A DNA stretch of 60,056 bases from Muribaculaceae bacterium (GTDB taxonomy: Bacteria; Bacteroidota; Bacteroidia; Bacteroidales; Muribaculaceae). This document shows, in pieces, positions 16,854 through 25,827 of this stretch. The stretch spans positions 1 to 60,056 of the forward strand of contig JAFLTX010000005.1 of assembly GCA_022509145.1 (NCBI GenBank), read 5' to 3'. Both the position numbers and the translations under genes were made by a program. The number at the start of each line of letters is the position of its first letter. Position 1 is the first letter of the stretch. A model generated the notes under the pieces. That model made no database searches. It saw nothing but the letters and a program-made list of their open reading frames with translations, and had not been told where the DNA came from.

Positions 16854-17828
16854 TCAAAGGTTTTCGCGATACCACTCCACGGCCTGCTCCAGCCCCGTGC
16901 GGATGTCGAACCGCGGGGCATACCCGAGCAGCTGGCGGGCCTTGTCGATGGAGGCGAGGGAGTGGGGGATATCGCCGGCTCTCACCGGCCCGTATTGCGG
17001 CTCTATTTTCAATATCTCGGCATCGTGGCGCCCCAGAAACTCCTTGAGCAGCCCCACCAGCTGATTGATGGTGGTGCGCTCGCCGAAGGCGGTGTTGTAG
17101 ATCTGATTTACGGCCTGAGGATTGTCGGTGGTCATCGCCAGCATGTTCATCAGCAGCACGTTGTCGATATACGTGAAGTCGCGGCTGTATTCGCCGTCGC
17201 CGTTGATTACAGGCCGCTCGTGATTCTGCAGCTTCTTTACGAAAAGTGGGATGACGGCGGCATAGGCCCCGTGGGGGTCCTGACGTCGGCCGAACACATT
17301 GAAATAGCGCAAACCGATGTATTCCATCCCGTAGGTACGGGCGAAGACATCGGCATAAAGCTCGTCTACATACTTTGTGATGGCATAAGGGGAAAGCGGA
17401 CGCCCGATCACGTCTTCGCGCTTGGGGAGCGAGGTACTGTCGCCGTATGTAGACGACGAGGCAGCGAAGATGAAGCGTTTCACCCCTGCGTCGCGCGCAG
17501 CCACCAGCATGTTGAGGAATCCCGAGATGTTGACGGCGTTGGTGGTGATGGGATCCTTAACCGAGCGGGGCACCGAGCCGAGCGCGGCTTCGTGAAACAC
17601 GTATTCTATCCCCTCAACACTCCTGCGGCAGGCGTCCAGGTCGCGGATGTCGCCCACGATGAGTTCAAACCTCCCGTTGAAACGCTGGAGCAGCGGGGTG
17701 ACGTTTTCCCATTTACCGGTGGAGAAATTGTCGAGGCAGCGCACGTCGTATCCCTGGTCGAGCAGAAATTCGCATAGGTTCGAGCCTATAAACCCGGCTC
17801 CCCCGGTAACTAATATTTTGGCATTCAT
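16854..17828 (-). CDS. UDP-N-acetylglucosamine 4-epimerase (WbpP/TviC-like)
   Basis: Extended SDR of 324 residues interconverting UDP-GlcNAc and UDP-GalNAc. It has TGGAGFIG at 8-15, the active-site serines near 124-126 (AASSSTYGDS), and Tyr148 and Lys152 (YAITK). The RYFNVFGRRQDP segment and the YAAVIPLF region are typical of WbpP-type epimerases that prefer N-acetylated substrates. This is the first gene of the operon: an exact promoter lies at 17945-17976, giving a leader of about 113 bases. Paired with the downstream dehydrogenase it would supply UDP-GalNAcA for the glycan. Confidence 0.92.
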   Translation of the reverse strand: MNAKILVTGGAGFIGSNLCEFLLDQGYDVRCLDNFSTGKWENVTPLLQRFNGRFELIVGDIRDLDACRRSVEGIEYVFHEAALGSVPRSVKDPITTNAVNISGFLNMLVAARDAGVKRFIFAASSSTYGDSTSLPKREDVIGRPLSPYAITKYVDELYADVFARTYGMEYIGLRYFNVFGRRQDPHGAYAAVIPLFVKKLQNHERPVINGDGEYSRDFTYIDNVLLMNMLAMTTDNPQAVNQIYNTAFGERTTINQLVGLLKEFLGRHDAEILKIEPQYGPVRAGDIPHSLASIDKARQLLGYAPRFDIRTGLEQAVEWYRENL

Positions 17829-17911
17829 ACAGTCAGACAGTTTTGCGGTATCAAGTAAGTCATTTCATCATCGGTAAAGCCGACGGTAAACACCTCTTTG
17901 CGGCATAAGCT

Positions 17912-17928
17912 ACCCTACAAAATAGGGT
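17912..17928 (-). promoter_or_regulatory. Leader hairpin of the capsule operon
   Basis: Perfect 6-bp inverted repeat (17912-17917 with 17923-17928) around a five-base AT loop. On the minus strand it lies about 13 bases after the predicted transcription start and about 85 bases before the first gene. It could be an RNA stability or pausing element. No U-tract follows in the direction of transcription. Confidence 0.4.
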
Positions 17929-17944
17929 CTGCTTTTCCTGATTG

Positions 17945-17976
17945 CAAAGTTACCTACTTTAATTGACTTGACCAAA
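17945..17976 (-). promoter_or_regulatory. Promoter of the capsule operon
   Basis: Minus strand: TTTG (17973-17976), 20-base spacer, TAACTTTG (17945-17952). Predicted start is near 17941. The hairpin that probably ends the nth transcript (17977-17999) directly abuts the -33 box. The spacing is identical to several other promoters of the window. I see no inverted repeats at its edges that would mark an invertible promoter. Confidence 0.75.
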
Positions 17977-17999
17977 TTCAGCGGGGCAATTCCGCTGAA
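17977..17999 (-). terminator. Probable terminator of the pheS-nth transcript
   Basis: Perfect 8-bp stem (17977-17984 with 17992-17999) with a seven-base loop, 53 bases beyond the nth stop codon on the minus strand. The downstream U-run is short (TTTGG), so termination may be incomplete or factor-dependent. Confidence 0.5.
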
Positions 18000-18052
18000 A
18001 ATCATGAAGTACGGAGAGGGATGCCTCGGAGTGGAACGAGGCTTGGTTGGCG

Positions 18053-18700
18053 CTATTTTGCGCGGGTGGATTTGGCGTAGTGCTTGCAGAAGGCGGTGAG
18101 GCCGCAGTTGAGGCAGTCGGGACGCCTCGCCTTGCACACGTAACGGCCGTGAAGGATGAGCCAATGGTGTGCTTTCGCCAATTTCTCTTCCGGGAAATGT
18201 TTCACCAGGGTCTTCTCAGTGGCATGAGGATTCTTTGAATTGTTGGTGAGGCCGATGCGGTTGCTGACCCGAAAGACATGGGTGTCTACAGCCATGGCGG
18301 CTTCTCCCCACACCACGGCCAGCATCACGTTGGCCGTCTTGCGTCCCACGCCCGGCAGGCGCATCAGATTGTCGATGTCGTTGGGGAGTTCACCTCCGAA
18401 TTCGTCCACAATCATACGCGCTGCCTTCAGAAGATGGCGCGTCTTGTTGTTGGGGAAGGTTACGCTTTTGATATATTCATACACCTCCTCTTCCGTGGCC
18501 CGGGCGAGATGAGCCGCCGTGGGATACGCCTCGAAGAGGGGAGGGGTAACGATATTGACACGTTTGTCGGTGCATTGCGCCGATAGGATCACGGCCAAAA
18601 GGAGGTGAAACGGAGTGTCGTACTCCAACTCGGTTTTCGGGTCGGGCATCGTGGCTTCAAACCACTGCGACACTCCTTCGAAACGCTCCTTTACCGTCAT
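18053..18700 (-). CDS. nth: Endonuclease III
   Basis: Base-excision-repair DNA glycosylase/AP lyase acting on oxidised pyrimidines. It has 215 residues (E. coli 211). The helix-hairpin-helix LPGVGRKTAN is at 115-124 with the catalytic Lys121, the essential Asp139 is in VDTHVFR, and a C-X6-C-X2-C-X5-C iron-sulfur cluster is formed by Cys189, 196, 199 and 205. The open frame runs up to 18877, but the extra N-terminus is arginine-rich and lies inside pheS. The ATG at 18700 overlaps the pheS stop as ATGA and gives the normal family start. Confidence 0.96.
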   Translation of the reverse strand: MTVKERFEGVSQWFEATMPDPKTELEYDTPFHLLLAVILSAQCTDKRVNIVTPPLFEAYPTAAHLARATEEEVYEYIKSVTFPNNKTRHLLKAARMIVDEFGGELPNDIDNLMRLPGVGRKTANVMLAVVWGEAAMAVDTHVFRVSNRIGLTNNSKNPHATEKTLVKHFPEEKLAKAHHWLILHGRYVCKARRPDCLNCGLTAFCKHYAKSTRAK

Positions 18701-19719
18701 CTTGCTGCATCGAATTCGTGAAGGAATCTCACGTCGTTTTCTGAGAAGAGACGCAGGTCGGTGACGCGATATTTCAGGTTGGCGATGCGTTCTATACCCA
18801 TGCCGAAAGCGTAGCCGCTGTATACTTCGGGGTCTATACCGCAGGCCTTGAGCACGTTGGGGTCTACCATTCCGCAACCGAGGATCTCAACCCAACCGGT
18901 GCCTTTGCAGAGGGCACACCCTTTGCCGCCGCAGATGTTGCACGAGATATCCATCTCGGCCGAGGGCTCGGTGAAGGGGAAATAAGACGGGCGAAGACGT
19001 ATCTGCGTCTCGGGGCCGAACATCTCTTTGGCAAACTGTAGGAGCACCTGGCGCAGGTCGGCGAAAGAGACGTTTTTGTCGATATAAAGGCCTTCCACCT
19101 GATGGAAGAAGCAGTGGGCGCGGGCCGAGATGGCCTCATTGCGGTAGACACGCCCCGGGCATACGATGCGGATGGGGGGCTGTGTCTTCTCCATTACCCG
19201 GGTCTGCACGCTCGAGGTGTGGGTGCGGAGCAGGATGTCGGCCGGGTCGCGCGAGATGAAGAAGGTGTCTTGCATGTCGCGGGCCGGATGGTCGGCGGGG
19301 AAATTGAGCGAGGAGAACACGTGCCAGTCGTCTTCAATCTCCGGCCCCTCGGCGATTGTGAATCCCATGGAGGCGAAGATCGAAAGCATCTCACGCTTCA
19401 CAAGCGAGAGGGGGTGGCGTGTGCCGAAGAGGCGAGGGGTGGCCGTGCGTGTGAGGTCAACGGCATCGTCGTCGGAGTCGGCATCGGCCAGGGTTTCGCG
19501 CAGGGTGTTGATCTTCTCCGTGGCGAGGGTCTTGAGCTGATTGATGGCTTGCCCCACTTCGCGTTTGCTCTCGGCGGGAACGTTGCGGAAGTCGGCCATG
19601 AGGAGCGTTATGGCTCCCTTCTTGCCGAGATATTTTATTCTCAGCTGCTCGACGTCTTGCAGCGACGCTGCCGTCAGGGCCGAGATTTCGTCGGTCAATT
19701 GTGATATTTTCTCAAGCAT
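18697..19719 (-). CDS. pheS: Phenylalanyl-tRNA synthetase alpha subunit
   Basis: Catalytic subunit of the heterotetrameric phenylalanyl-tRNA synthetase, 340 residues. The N-terminal coiled coil (about 1-85) binds tRNA. Class II motif 2 is around RVYRNEAISARAHCFFHQVEGL, and motif 3 ends in FGMGIERIANLKY. A zinc-like cluster CNICGGKGCALC follows the FTEPSAEMDI strand, common in PheS. The beta subunit gene is not in the window, so pheS and pheT are unlinked here. pheS overlaps nth (ATGA) and begins only 28 bases after the end of the PII-like gene, with no recognisable promoter in that gap. Confidence 0.97.
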   Translation of the reverse strand: MLEKISQLTDEISALTAASLQDVEQLRIKYLGKKGAITLLMADFRNVPAESKREVGQAINQLKTLATEKINTLRETLADADSDDDAVDLTRTATPRLFGTRHPLSLVKREMLSIFASMGFTIAEGPEIEDDWHVFSSLNFPADHPARDMQDTFFISRDPADILLRTHTSSVQTRVMEKTQPPIRIVCPGRVYRNEAISARAHCFFHQVEGLYIDKNVSFADLRQVLLQFAKEMFGPETQIRLRPSYFPFTEPSAEMDISCNICGGKGCALCKGTGWVEILGCGMVDPNVLKACGIDPEVYSGYAFGMGIERIANLKYRVTDLRLFSENDVRFLHEFDAAR

Positions 19720-19747
19720 AGTATATAATCAACGCTGATATGTGTGA

Positions 19748-20041
19748 TTAAATTGTCTGTTCTACGTTCCAGACGAAAGCCCGCAGGCCGAGGAGGGGCT
19801 TGTTGTCGTTGAGCTCTTTCAATCTCCTCAGGAGGGGGTCCACCTGGCGGTCTTCCACAATAGTGATGATGGCCTGGGCCAGAGCCGGCCACGCGTGGCT
19901 GCCGTAGTGAGGCTCACCGTCCACCGAGCCGCGCCCCTGCACATTGCCGAAGGCCGTGAAGCCTCGGCAATTTTGGCGTGTCAGAGCGTCGATGATGGCC
20001 TCATGGTGGGCCTGGTCGTAAGTTATGAATACTGATTTCAT
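19748..20041 (-). CDS. Small PII-like protein linked to an RND efflux pump
   Basis: 97-residue protein with an alternating strand-helix pattern suggesting a ferredoxin-like PII/CutA fold: MKSVFITYD strand, a helix with HHEAIIDAL, a long exposed loop rich in Gly and His (residues about 30-55), AQAIITIVED strand, and a helix with VDPLLRRL. No P-loop, signal peptide or membrane segment is seen. Its ATG overlaps the stop of the RND permease gene (20038-20041), so it is translated with the pump. Similar small genes are known beside RND pumps in other bacteria, where function is unclear. Regulation or metal/ligand sensing for the pump is an inference, and the fold call is by pattern only. Confidence 0.65.
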   Translation of the reverse strand: MKSVFITYDQAHHEAIIDALTRQNCRGFTAFGNVQGRGSVDGEPHYGSHAWPALAQAIITIVEDRQVDPLLRRLKELNDNKPLLGLRAFVWNVEQTI

Positions 20042-23000
20042 TGATTATCCGGATTTTCTGTTTCGTTTGCTGAAGCCTTGGCCTGGAGCTGCTTGCGGAA
20101 TTTGCGGCGCTGAGCCTTCACACCGTTGCCGGCAAAGACGCAATAGAGCACGGGCACGAAGAGAAGCGTGAGGATGGTGGAGAACGTGAGACCACCGATC
20201 ACGGCAGTACCCATCGGTCGCCACATTTCGGCACCCTGCCCGCTGCCCACTGCCATCGGCACCATACCGAGGATGGTGGTGAGTGTGGTCATGATTACGG
20301 GGCGCAGACGCGAACGGCCGCCGTCGATCACGGCATTGCGTATAGAGAGGCCGCGCTCGCGGTTGAGCGAGATGTAGTCGATGAGCACGATACCGTTCTT
20401 CACCACGATACCGATAAGCATGATGGCGCCGATCATCGACATCACGTTGAGCGTATGGCCCGACAGGAAGAGGATGATGAAGACACCCGAGAAGGCAAAC
20501 AGGAGCGAGGTCATGATGATGCCCGGGTAAGTGAGGCTCTCAAACTGAGCAGCCATCACGATGTAGACCAGAATGATGATGAGCACGCCGAGCAGCAAGA
20601 GGTCGCGGAACGAATCCTGCTGGTCTTCGTAACTACCGGCCACACCGATGCTGATGCCCGAGGGGAGGTCCATCTTGTCGATCTCAATCTCTGCGGCGGT
20701 CACAACTTCACTCAAAGGCACACCGTCGACTACGGTGGATACCGTGATCAGACGCTCGCGGTCTTTACGCTCGATGGTAGGAGGCGTGAAGCGTTCCACC
20801 ACCTTGCCGAGGTCTTTTATCTTGACGCCTACGCCGCGCGGAGTCATCACCGTGATGTTCTCTATATCTTCGATGGTGGTGCGCTCGTTGGGCGCATACA
20901 TCACCTTGATGTCGTATTCCTCGCCGTCCTCGCGGAACTGGGAGGCCGTCGCGCCGTTGATCCTGTTGCGCAGGGCATTGGCCGCCGTGGCGAGGTTCAG
21001 TCCGTAGATTGAGAGCTTTTCGCGGTCGAAGTCCACCTGATATTCAGGCTGATAGTCCGAACGCGAGATAGTGATGTCGGCCGTGCCGGGAATTCCTTCC
21101 AGGATGGTCTTGAGATCCTGAGCCACAGAGTCGGTCTCCTCGAAGTCGTAGCCGTAGATTTCGAAGTCTACCACACTCTGGCCGCCCATACCCGTGCCGC
21201 GGCCACCGCCTACATTCACCTGGGCTTTCTTGAATTCCGGGAAGTTTTCATTGATGTCCTGGCGCATGTCGGCCGCTATCTCTTTGATGCCGCGCGTACG
21301 GTCGCCCGGGTTGGAGAGGCGTATGTTCATTGAGGCGATATGCGGACCGTTGTCTTGCAACGAAGCGAACGTATTGTCGGAAGAAGCCGGACCTACGGTG
21401 TAGCTGATCACCTGGATTTCAGGATATTTGGCGCGCCACATGGAGTCGAGGCGTCCTACGGCGTCTTCAGCCTGTTCCACTCTTGAACCGATCGGAAGCT
21501 CGAGGCTTACCCCGATACGGGCGTTGTCGTTGGTGGGGAAGAACTCAGTACCTACGAAGCGCATCAGGAAGATGGACCCGACGAAGATACCCAGACAGAT
21601 GATGATGGTCACGGTCTTGTGGCCTACCACCACCTTGAGCAGACGGGCATAGGCGTTGTCAAACTTGTCGAGGCCCTTCTGGATGGGCGAGAAGAAGAGG
21701 TTGTAGAGCTTTCCGTGCTTCACCCCGCGCTTGAGCCACTGAGAGCAGAGCATCGGAGTGAGCGACAGGGCGCAGCAGGTAGAGATGATCATCATGATGG
21801 TCACCATCCAGCCGAGCTGACGGAAGAGAACGCCGGTCATACCGGTCACCAGCGTGAGCGGGAAGAACACCGCGATAAGCGTCAGCGTGGAGGCGATAAC
21901 CGAGATGGCCACCTCGTTGGTGCCGTGGACGGCCGCCTGTTTCGGGTCGGCGCCGCGCTCGATGTGGGTCGTTACGTTTTCAAGCACCACAATGGCGTCG
22001 TCCACCACCATACCAATCGATATGGAGAGTGCCGAGAGCGACACGATATTCAGCGAGTTGCCTGTGGCGTAAAGGTAGATGAACGAGGCGATGAGAGACA
22101 CCGGAATAGTGATCACGATGATCATGGTGGCCCTCCAGCGTCCGAGGAATATGAACACAACCACCATCACGAAGAGCAGCGCGTAGAGCACGGTCTCTTC
22201 GAGAGAGGCGATGGTGTTGCGGATGTTGTCGGAGGTATCTACGATCACGCCGAGCTTGACGTCGGAAGGAAGATTCTTCTGAAGCTTGGGAAGCATCTTC
22301 ATCACCTGCTCGGAGATGTTCACCGAGTTGGCGCCGCTCTGCTTCTGGATGATGATGATGGCGCCTTCCTCGCCCTGGATGTAGGATTGCTGGGTGCGTT
22401 CCTCAAGCGAGTCGACCACCTTTGCCACGTCGCGCAGATAGACGATGTTGCCGTTGGCTGATCCCACCGGCAGGTCGTTGAGCTGGGCTGAGTTTTTGAA
22501 CTCTCCCTGCACTCGGAGCGCGTACGTGTTGGAGCCCACGTCGAAAGCGCCACCCGGCACATTGAGGTTTTCAGCCGCTATGATGCTCGAAATCTGCTCC
22601 ACCGAGAGATTGTATGCCTCGAGGCGTTTCGGGTCCACATACACGTGGATCTCTCGCTTCGGCGCACCCGAGATCGACACCGTACCTACGCCGTCGATAC
22701 GCGCCAGAGGATTCACCACCGCGTCGTCGAGGATCTTGTAGAGACCCTGCATGCTCTCCTTGGCCTGCACCGAGAGGAGGCAGATGGGAATCATGTCTGT
22801 AGAAAACTTGAAGATGATGGGGTTCTCCGCATCGTCGGGAAGCATCGACTCCACCATATCGAGTTTGTCTCGCACATCGTTGGTCAGCACGTCGATGTCG
22901 TAGCCATATTCAAACTCAAGAGTTATGACAGAGGTGTTCTCGCGACTCTGCGACGTGATATGTTTCAGATGCTCTACTGAATTGAGCGTGTTTTCAAGAG

Positions 23001-23196
23001 GCTTGGTTACGTTCTGCTCAATATCTTCGGCGCTCGCACCCGGATAGATCGTGATCACCATGATGGTGTTGGTGTCGATGTCCGGATAGAGGTCGATCGG
23101 GAGCTTAACCAAGGAGAAAAGTCCGAGGATGATGACTGCCACGAAACAAAGGGTGGTCATCACAGGACGTTTTACCGCTGAACCGTAAAGTGACAT
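20038..23196 (-). CDS. RND efflux transporter permease
   Basis: Inner-membrane proton-driven pump of the AcrB/HAE1 type, 1052 residues with 12 transmembrane segments and two large periplasmic loops. The proton relay is intact: Asp399-Asp400 in GMVVDDAIV (TM4) and a lysine in [13 protein letters not shown] (TM10). The N-terminus [15 protein letters not shown] is the usual RND start. It forms a tripartite system with the adaptor and TolC-like genes upstream, and probably exports hydrophobic or amphipathic compounds. The proton-relay residues fit drug-type pumps, but the substrate is unknown. Its stop overlaps the start of the PII-like gene. Confidence 0.96.
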   Translation of the reverse strand: MSLYGSAVKRPVMTTLCFVAVIILGLFSLVKLPIDLYPDIDTNTIMVITIYPGASAEDIEQNVTKPLENTLNSVEHLKHITSQSRENTSVITLEFEYGYDIDVLTNDVRDKLDMVESMLPDDAENPIIFKFSTDMIPICLLSVQAKESMQGLYKILDDAVVNPLARIDGVGTVSISGAPKREIHVYVDPKRLEAYNLSVEQISSIIAAENLNVPGGAFDVGSNTYALRVQGEFKNSAQLNDLPVGSANGNIVYLRDVAKVVDSLEERTQQSYIQGEEGAIIIIQKQSGANSVNISEQVMKMLPKLQKNLPSDVKLGVIVDTSDNIRNTIASLEETVLYALLFVMVVVFIFLGRWRATMIIVITIPVSLIASFIYLYATGNSLNIVSLSALSISIGMVVDDAIVVLENVTTHIERGADPKQAAVHGTNEVAISVIASTLTLIAVFFPLTLVTGMTGVLFRQLGWMVTIMMIISTCCALSLTPMLCSQWLKRGVKHGKLYNLFFSPIQKGLDKFDNAYARLLKVVVGHKTVTIIICLGIFVGSIFLMRFVGTEFFPTNDNARIGVSLELPIGSRVEQAEDAVGRLDSMWRAKYPEIQVISYTVGPASSDNTFASLQDNGPHIASMNIRLSNPGDRTRGIKEIAADMRQDINENFPEFKKAQVNVGGGRGTGMGGQSVVDFEIYGYDFEETDSVAQDLKTILEGIPGTADITISRSDYQPEYQVDFDREKLSIYGLNLATAANALRNRINGATASQFREDGEEYDIKVMYAPNERTTIEDIENITVMTPRGVGVKIKDLGKVVERFTPPTIERKDRERLITVSTVVDGVPLSEVVTAAEIEIDKMDLPSGISIGVAGSYEDQQDSFRDLLLLGVLIIILVYIVMAAQFESLTYPGIIMTSLLFAFSGVFIILFLSGHTLNVMSMIGAIMLIGIVVKNGIVLIDYISLNRERGLSIRNAVIDGGRSRLRPVIMTTLTTILGMVPMAVGSGQGAEMWRPMGTAVIGGLTFSTILTLLFVPVLYCVFAGNGVKAQRRKFRKQLQAKASANETENPDNQ

Positions 23197-23261
23197 TTGG
23201 TTAAGGGGTTATATTGTTATGAATAATAGTGAGGATCGCTTATTAGAAATGGTTGAAAAGA

Positions 23262-24335
23262 TTATTTGGCCACGCGCACTTCCATGCCGTCGGCGAGCTT
23301 CGACTGACCGCTCACCACAACCTGGGCACCGTCTTCCACACCCGAGATGATCTCGTAGGCATTGTCGATTCTCTGGCCGAGTTCCACCTTGTTGTAAGTG
23401 ACTTTTCCGTCTTTATAGACGTATACATACTGGTTGCCTGAACCGGGCTGCTTCACCACAGCTTTGTCGGGAACCACCACGTGGCGAGCCTCGCCGAGGT
23501 TGAGGGTGATGCGGCCGAACATGCCGGGGAGCACCTTGCTGTCGGGGTTGGGGAGCAGCACTTCGATGCCGAAGGTGCGTGAGCTTGTGTCGATCGTGGG
23601 CGATACCATCGATACCGTGCCTTCAAACACCTGGTCGCCGTAAGTGTCGAACGTGCAGTCGGCCTTCATCCCTTTATGCACTTTCGAGAATTCACTTTCA
23701 GAGATGCTGGCCACTACCTTTACGGGCTGCACTTTGGCTATGGTGAGGATGGGGAGGGCGCCGGTCATGTCGCCCGGATCGTAGTTGCGTGCCGTTACCA
23801 CACCCGAGATGGGAGCGGTGAGCACCGTGTTCTCCCTGGCGTTGCGCAGTGTGCGCTCTGCTGAGGCAAGATTGTTTTTAGCCGTGATCAGCTGGGTCTC
23901 CATAGCATCTACATTCTGCTTTGTGCCGCCGCCGATCTTAAAGAGTTCCACAGCGCGGTTGTAGTTGGTCTGCACGTTGTCGAGGTTGGCCTTCGCATTG
24001 GCCACCTGTGTCTCGTAACCAACGATATTGACGTCGTCGAGAACCACCAGTTTCTGTCCCTTCGACACATTCATACCCTCGTCTACGTAGATCTCCTTGA
24101 TGCGGTTGGGCATCGAGGATGAGATATTGTTGATCAGATCGGGGTCCACAGAAGCTGTGTAGACGCCTTTCTGCACCACGTCGGTTTCATAGACGGTTTC
24201 GAGTTTCACTATGGGTGCCTCTTCTTCCGCTTCTTCCGCGGTTTGAGAAGATTTGTTGCCTGAACAGCCGCTGAGCGCCATTGCTGCGAGGATACCGGCA
24301 AAGCAGGCGGCCGTAATCTCTTTGTTGAATTGCAT
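23262..24335 (-). CDS. RND efflux periplasmic adaptor (membrane fusion) lipoprotein
   Basis: 357-residue adaptor linking the RND pump to the outer-membrane channel. The N-terminus has a hydrophobic signal ending in a lipobox (MALSGC), so it is probably anchored by a lipid. The order is an acidic linker, a first barrel/lipoyl half (NRIKEIYVDEGMNVSKGQKL), a coiled-coil hairpin (about 90-150), the second lipoyl half (ENTVLTAPISGVVTARN) and a beta-barrel plus membrane-proximal domain with FGRITLNLGE. It lies 65 bases before the permease gene and 33 bases after the TolC-like gene. Confidence 0.95.
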   Translation of the reverse strand: MQFNKEITAACFAGILAAMALSGCSGNKSSQTAEEAEEEAPIVKLETVYETDVVQKGVYTASVDPDLINNISSSMPNRIKEIYVDEGMNVSKGQKLVVLDDVNIVGYETQVANAKANLDNVQTNYNRAVELFKIGGGTKQNVDAMETQLITAKNNLASAERTLRNARENTVLTAPISGVVTARNYDPGDMTGALPILTIAKVQPVKVVASISESEFSKVHKGMKADCTFDTYGDQVFEGTVSMVSPTIDTSSRTFGIEVLLPNPDSKVLPGMFGRITLNLGEARHVVVPDKAVVKQPGSGNQYVYVYKDGKVTYNKVELGQRIDNAYEIISGVEDGAQVVVSGQSKLADGMEVRVAK

Positions 24336-24368
24336 TGTTATGTCGTGTTAATTTTTTCTCTTTTTGGT

Positions 24369-25793
24369 TTATTTTTCCCCTTCTTCCGTGGTGAAGTAGT
24401 CTTCCTTCCCGAGCAGGTTGTCGAGTTCGGATGAAGATACCAGGAAATTGTAGATTGCCTGATAGTAGGCCAGCTGGGCCGAGGTGTCGGCCAATTCGGC
24501 GTCGCGCAGGTCCAGATATGTGGCCGCGCCTATTTCAAAACTCTTCTGCATGATGGAGTGGGCCTTCTTGGCCTGCTTCATGCTCTCTTCGCTCGACGAG
24601 ATTTGCTGCGCTTCGCGGTTGATGTTGTCGAGGGCGAGCTCCACCTGCATATTGAGCGAATTCACGAGATATTCCCGTTGGAAATCAAGCTCTTTGAGCT
24701 GCACCTGGGCCTGCTTCACAGCAAAATATTTCGACCCTCCCGAGAAGATGGGCACGTTGAGCGCCAAGGCTACCGTCGAGTAGGGGTTGAACTGCTGGTT
24801 CTTCAGGGCGTTGCCGTTGCTCAGAGCAATCCAGTTGATGTTATATGAGGCTCCCAGCGTCGGTATCCATGCGAATTTGCGCAGGGTGACGGTCTTTTCG
24901 AGCATCTTGCGTTGAATGTCGAGAGAGCGCAGGGATGTATTGTTGGAGATGTTGTCGCCGGCTCCAAGAGGATAGGCATACATGTCGCGCTGGAGCTCGG
25001 CCAGAGTTACGTTCGGCTCGATCTCCACGGCATAGTCGATCCCCATGAGCACCTTGAGCTGGAGCTGGCATTGCTTCACGGCGATGTCGGCCTGAAGCAG
25101 CTCGGGTTCGAGGTTCTTCACCGCCACCGACGAACGCAACACGTCATATTCCGAGGCGGTGCCGTATTCAAACTGCTGGGCGTAGAGGTCGGCGTTGAAT
25201 TTTGTGATCTCGTAGTTCTCCTGGAGCACCTGCCTTGAGGCGATGGCCAGAAGAAGGGCGTAATATGCTTTGTTCACCTGGTCCACAAGGTCGAGCTTCG
25301 AGGCGCGGGCGCTCTCCCAAGCCGAGAGAATCTGCACGTCGCTGATCTGGATGCTCTTCCAAAGCGAAGCCGAGATTATGGGCATCGAGGCAGTGAATCC
25401 GAAGTTCCAAGTGTTTTGGCTACCTACCTTCAGGTTCTGGCTCTGTCCTCCGAAATCCATTCTCATGGTCTGGAGGTCAATTGTGCGCTGATATGCGCCC
25501 GAGAAGTCGATTGAAGGGAAGAGAGAAGCCCGCACTTCCTTCTTGGAGTAGTCGAGGCGGTTCACTTCAAGATTGGCAATCCTTATGGTGGGATTGTCCT
25601 GCAGGGCAATGGCGATACATTCTTCGCGCGAGATGCGCAGGGGCGCGGCCTTCGATACGGCCACGGGGTCAACCACGGCAATGGCGGGATCGGCCGCCAC
25701 ATTGTCGGTCATCGTCTGCCCGAACGCGGCAATCGGCGTAAGCACCACGCTTCCCACGATTGCCAGGTAGAGACTCTTGTCGTAAAGTTTCAT
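24369..25793 (-). CDS. TolC-family outer-membrane efflux channel
   Basis: 474 residues with a signal peptide of about 25 residues (hydrophobic core LAIVGSVVLTPIAAFG). Two OEP repeats of long amphipathic helices follow, including the ASYNIN beta segment and the conserved NLEVNRLDYSKKEVRASLFP start. It is the exit duct of the tripartite pump encoded downstream. It lies 34 bases after the TetR gene, in the same direction and probably the same transcript. Confidence 0.95.
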   Translation of the reverse strand: MKLYDKSLYLAIVGSVVLTPIAAFGQTMTDNVAADPAIAVVDPVAVSKAAPLRISREECIAIALQDNPTIRIANLEVNRLDYSKKEVRASLFPSIDFSGAYQRTIDLQTMRMDFGGQSQNLKVGSQNTWNFGFTASMPIISASLWKSIQISDVQILSAWESARASKLDLVDQVNKAYYALLLAIASRQVLQENYEITKFNADLYAQQFEYGTASEYDVLRSSVAVKNLEPELLQADIAVKQCQLQLKVLMGIDYAVEIEPNVTLAELQRDMYAYPLGAGDNISNNTSLRSLDIQRKMLEKTVTLRKFAWIPTLGASYNINWIALSNGNALKNQQFNPYSTVALALNVPIFSGGSKYFAVKQAQVQLKELDFQREYLVNSLNMQVELALDNINREAQQISSSEESMKQAKKAHSIMQKSFEIGAATYLDLRDAELADTSAQLAYYQAIYNFLVSSSELDNLLGKEDYFTTEEGEK

Positions 25794-25827
25794 TGTTGTT
25801 TATAGGGTCTTTCGTTTTGATTCTTTT

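Noticed and set aside
17829-18052. Possible invertible capsule promoter
   Set aside because: The two hairpins here are short and unrelated in sequence; no paired inverted repeats flank the promoter.
18701-18877. N-terminal extension of endonuclease III
   Set aside because: Arginine-rich residues inside pheS; the ATGA overlap at 18697-18700 gives the normal start.
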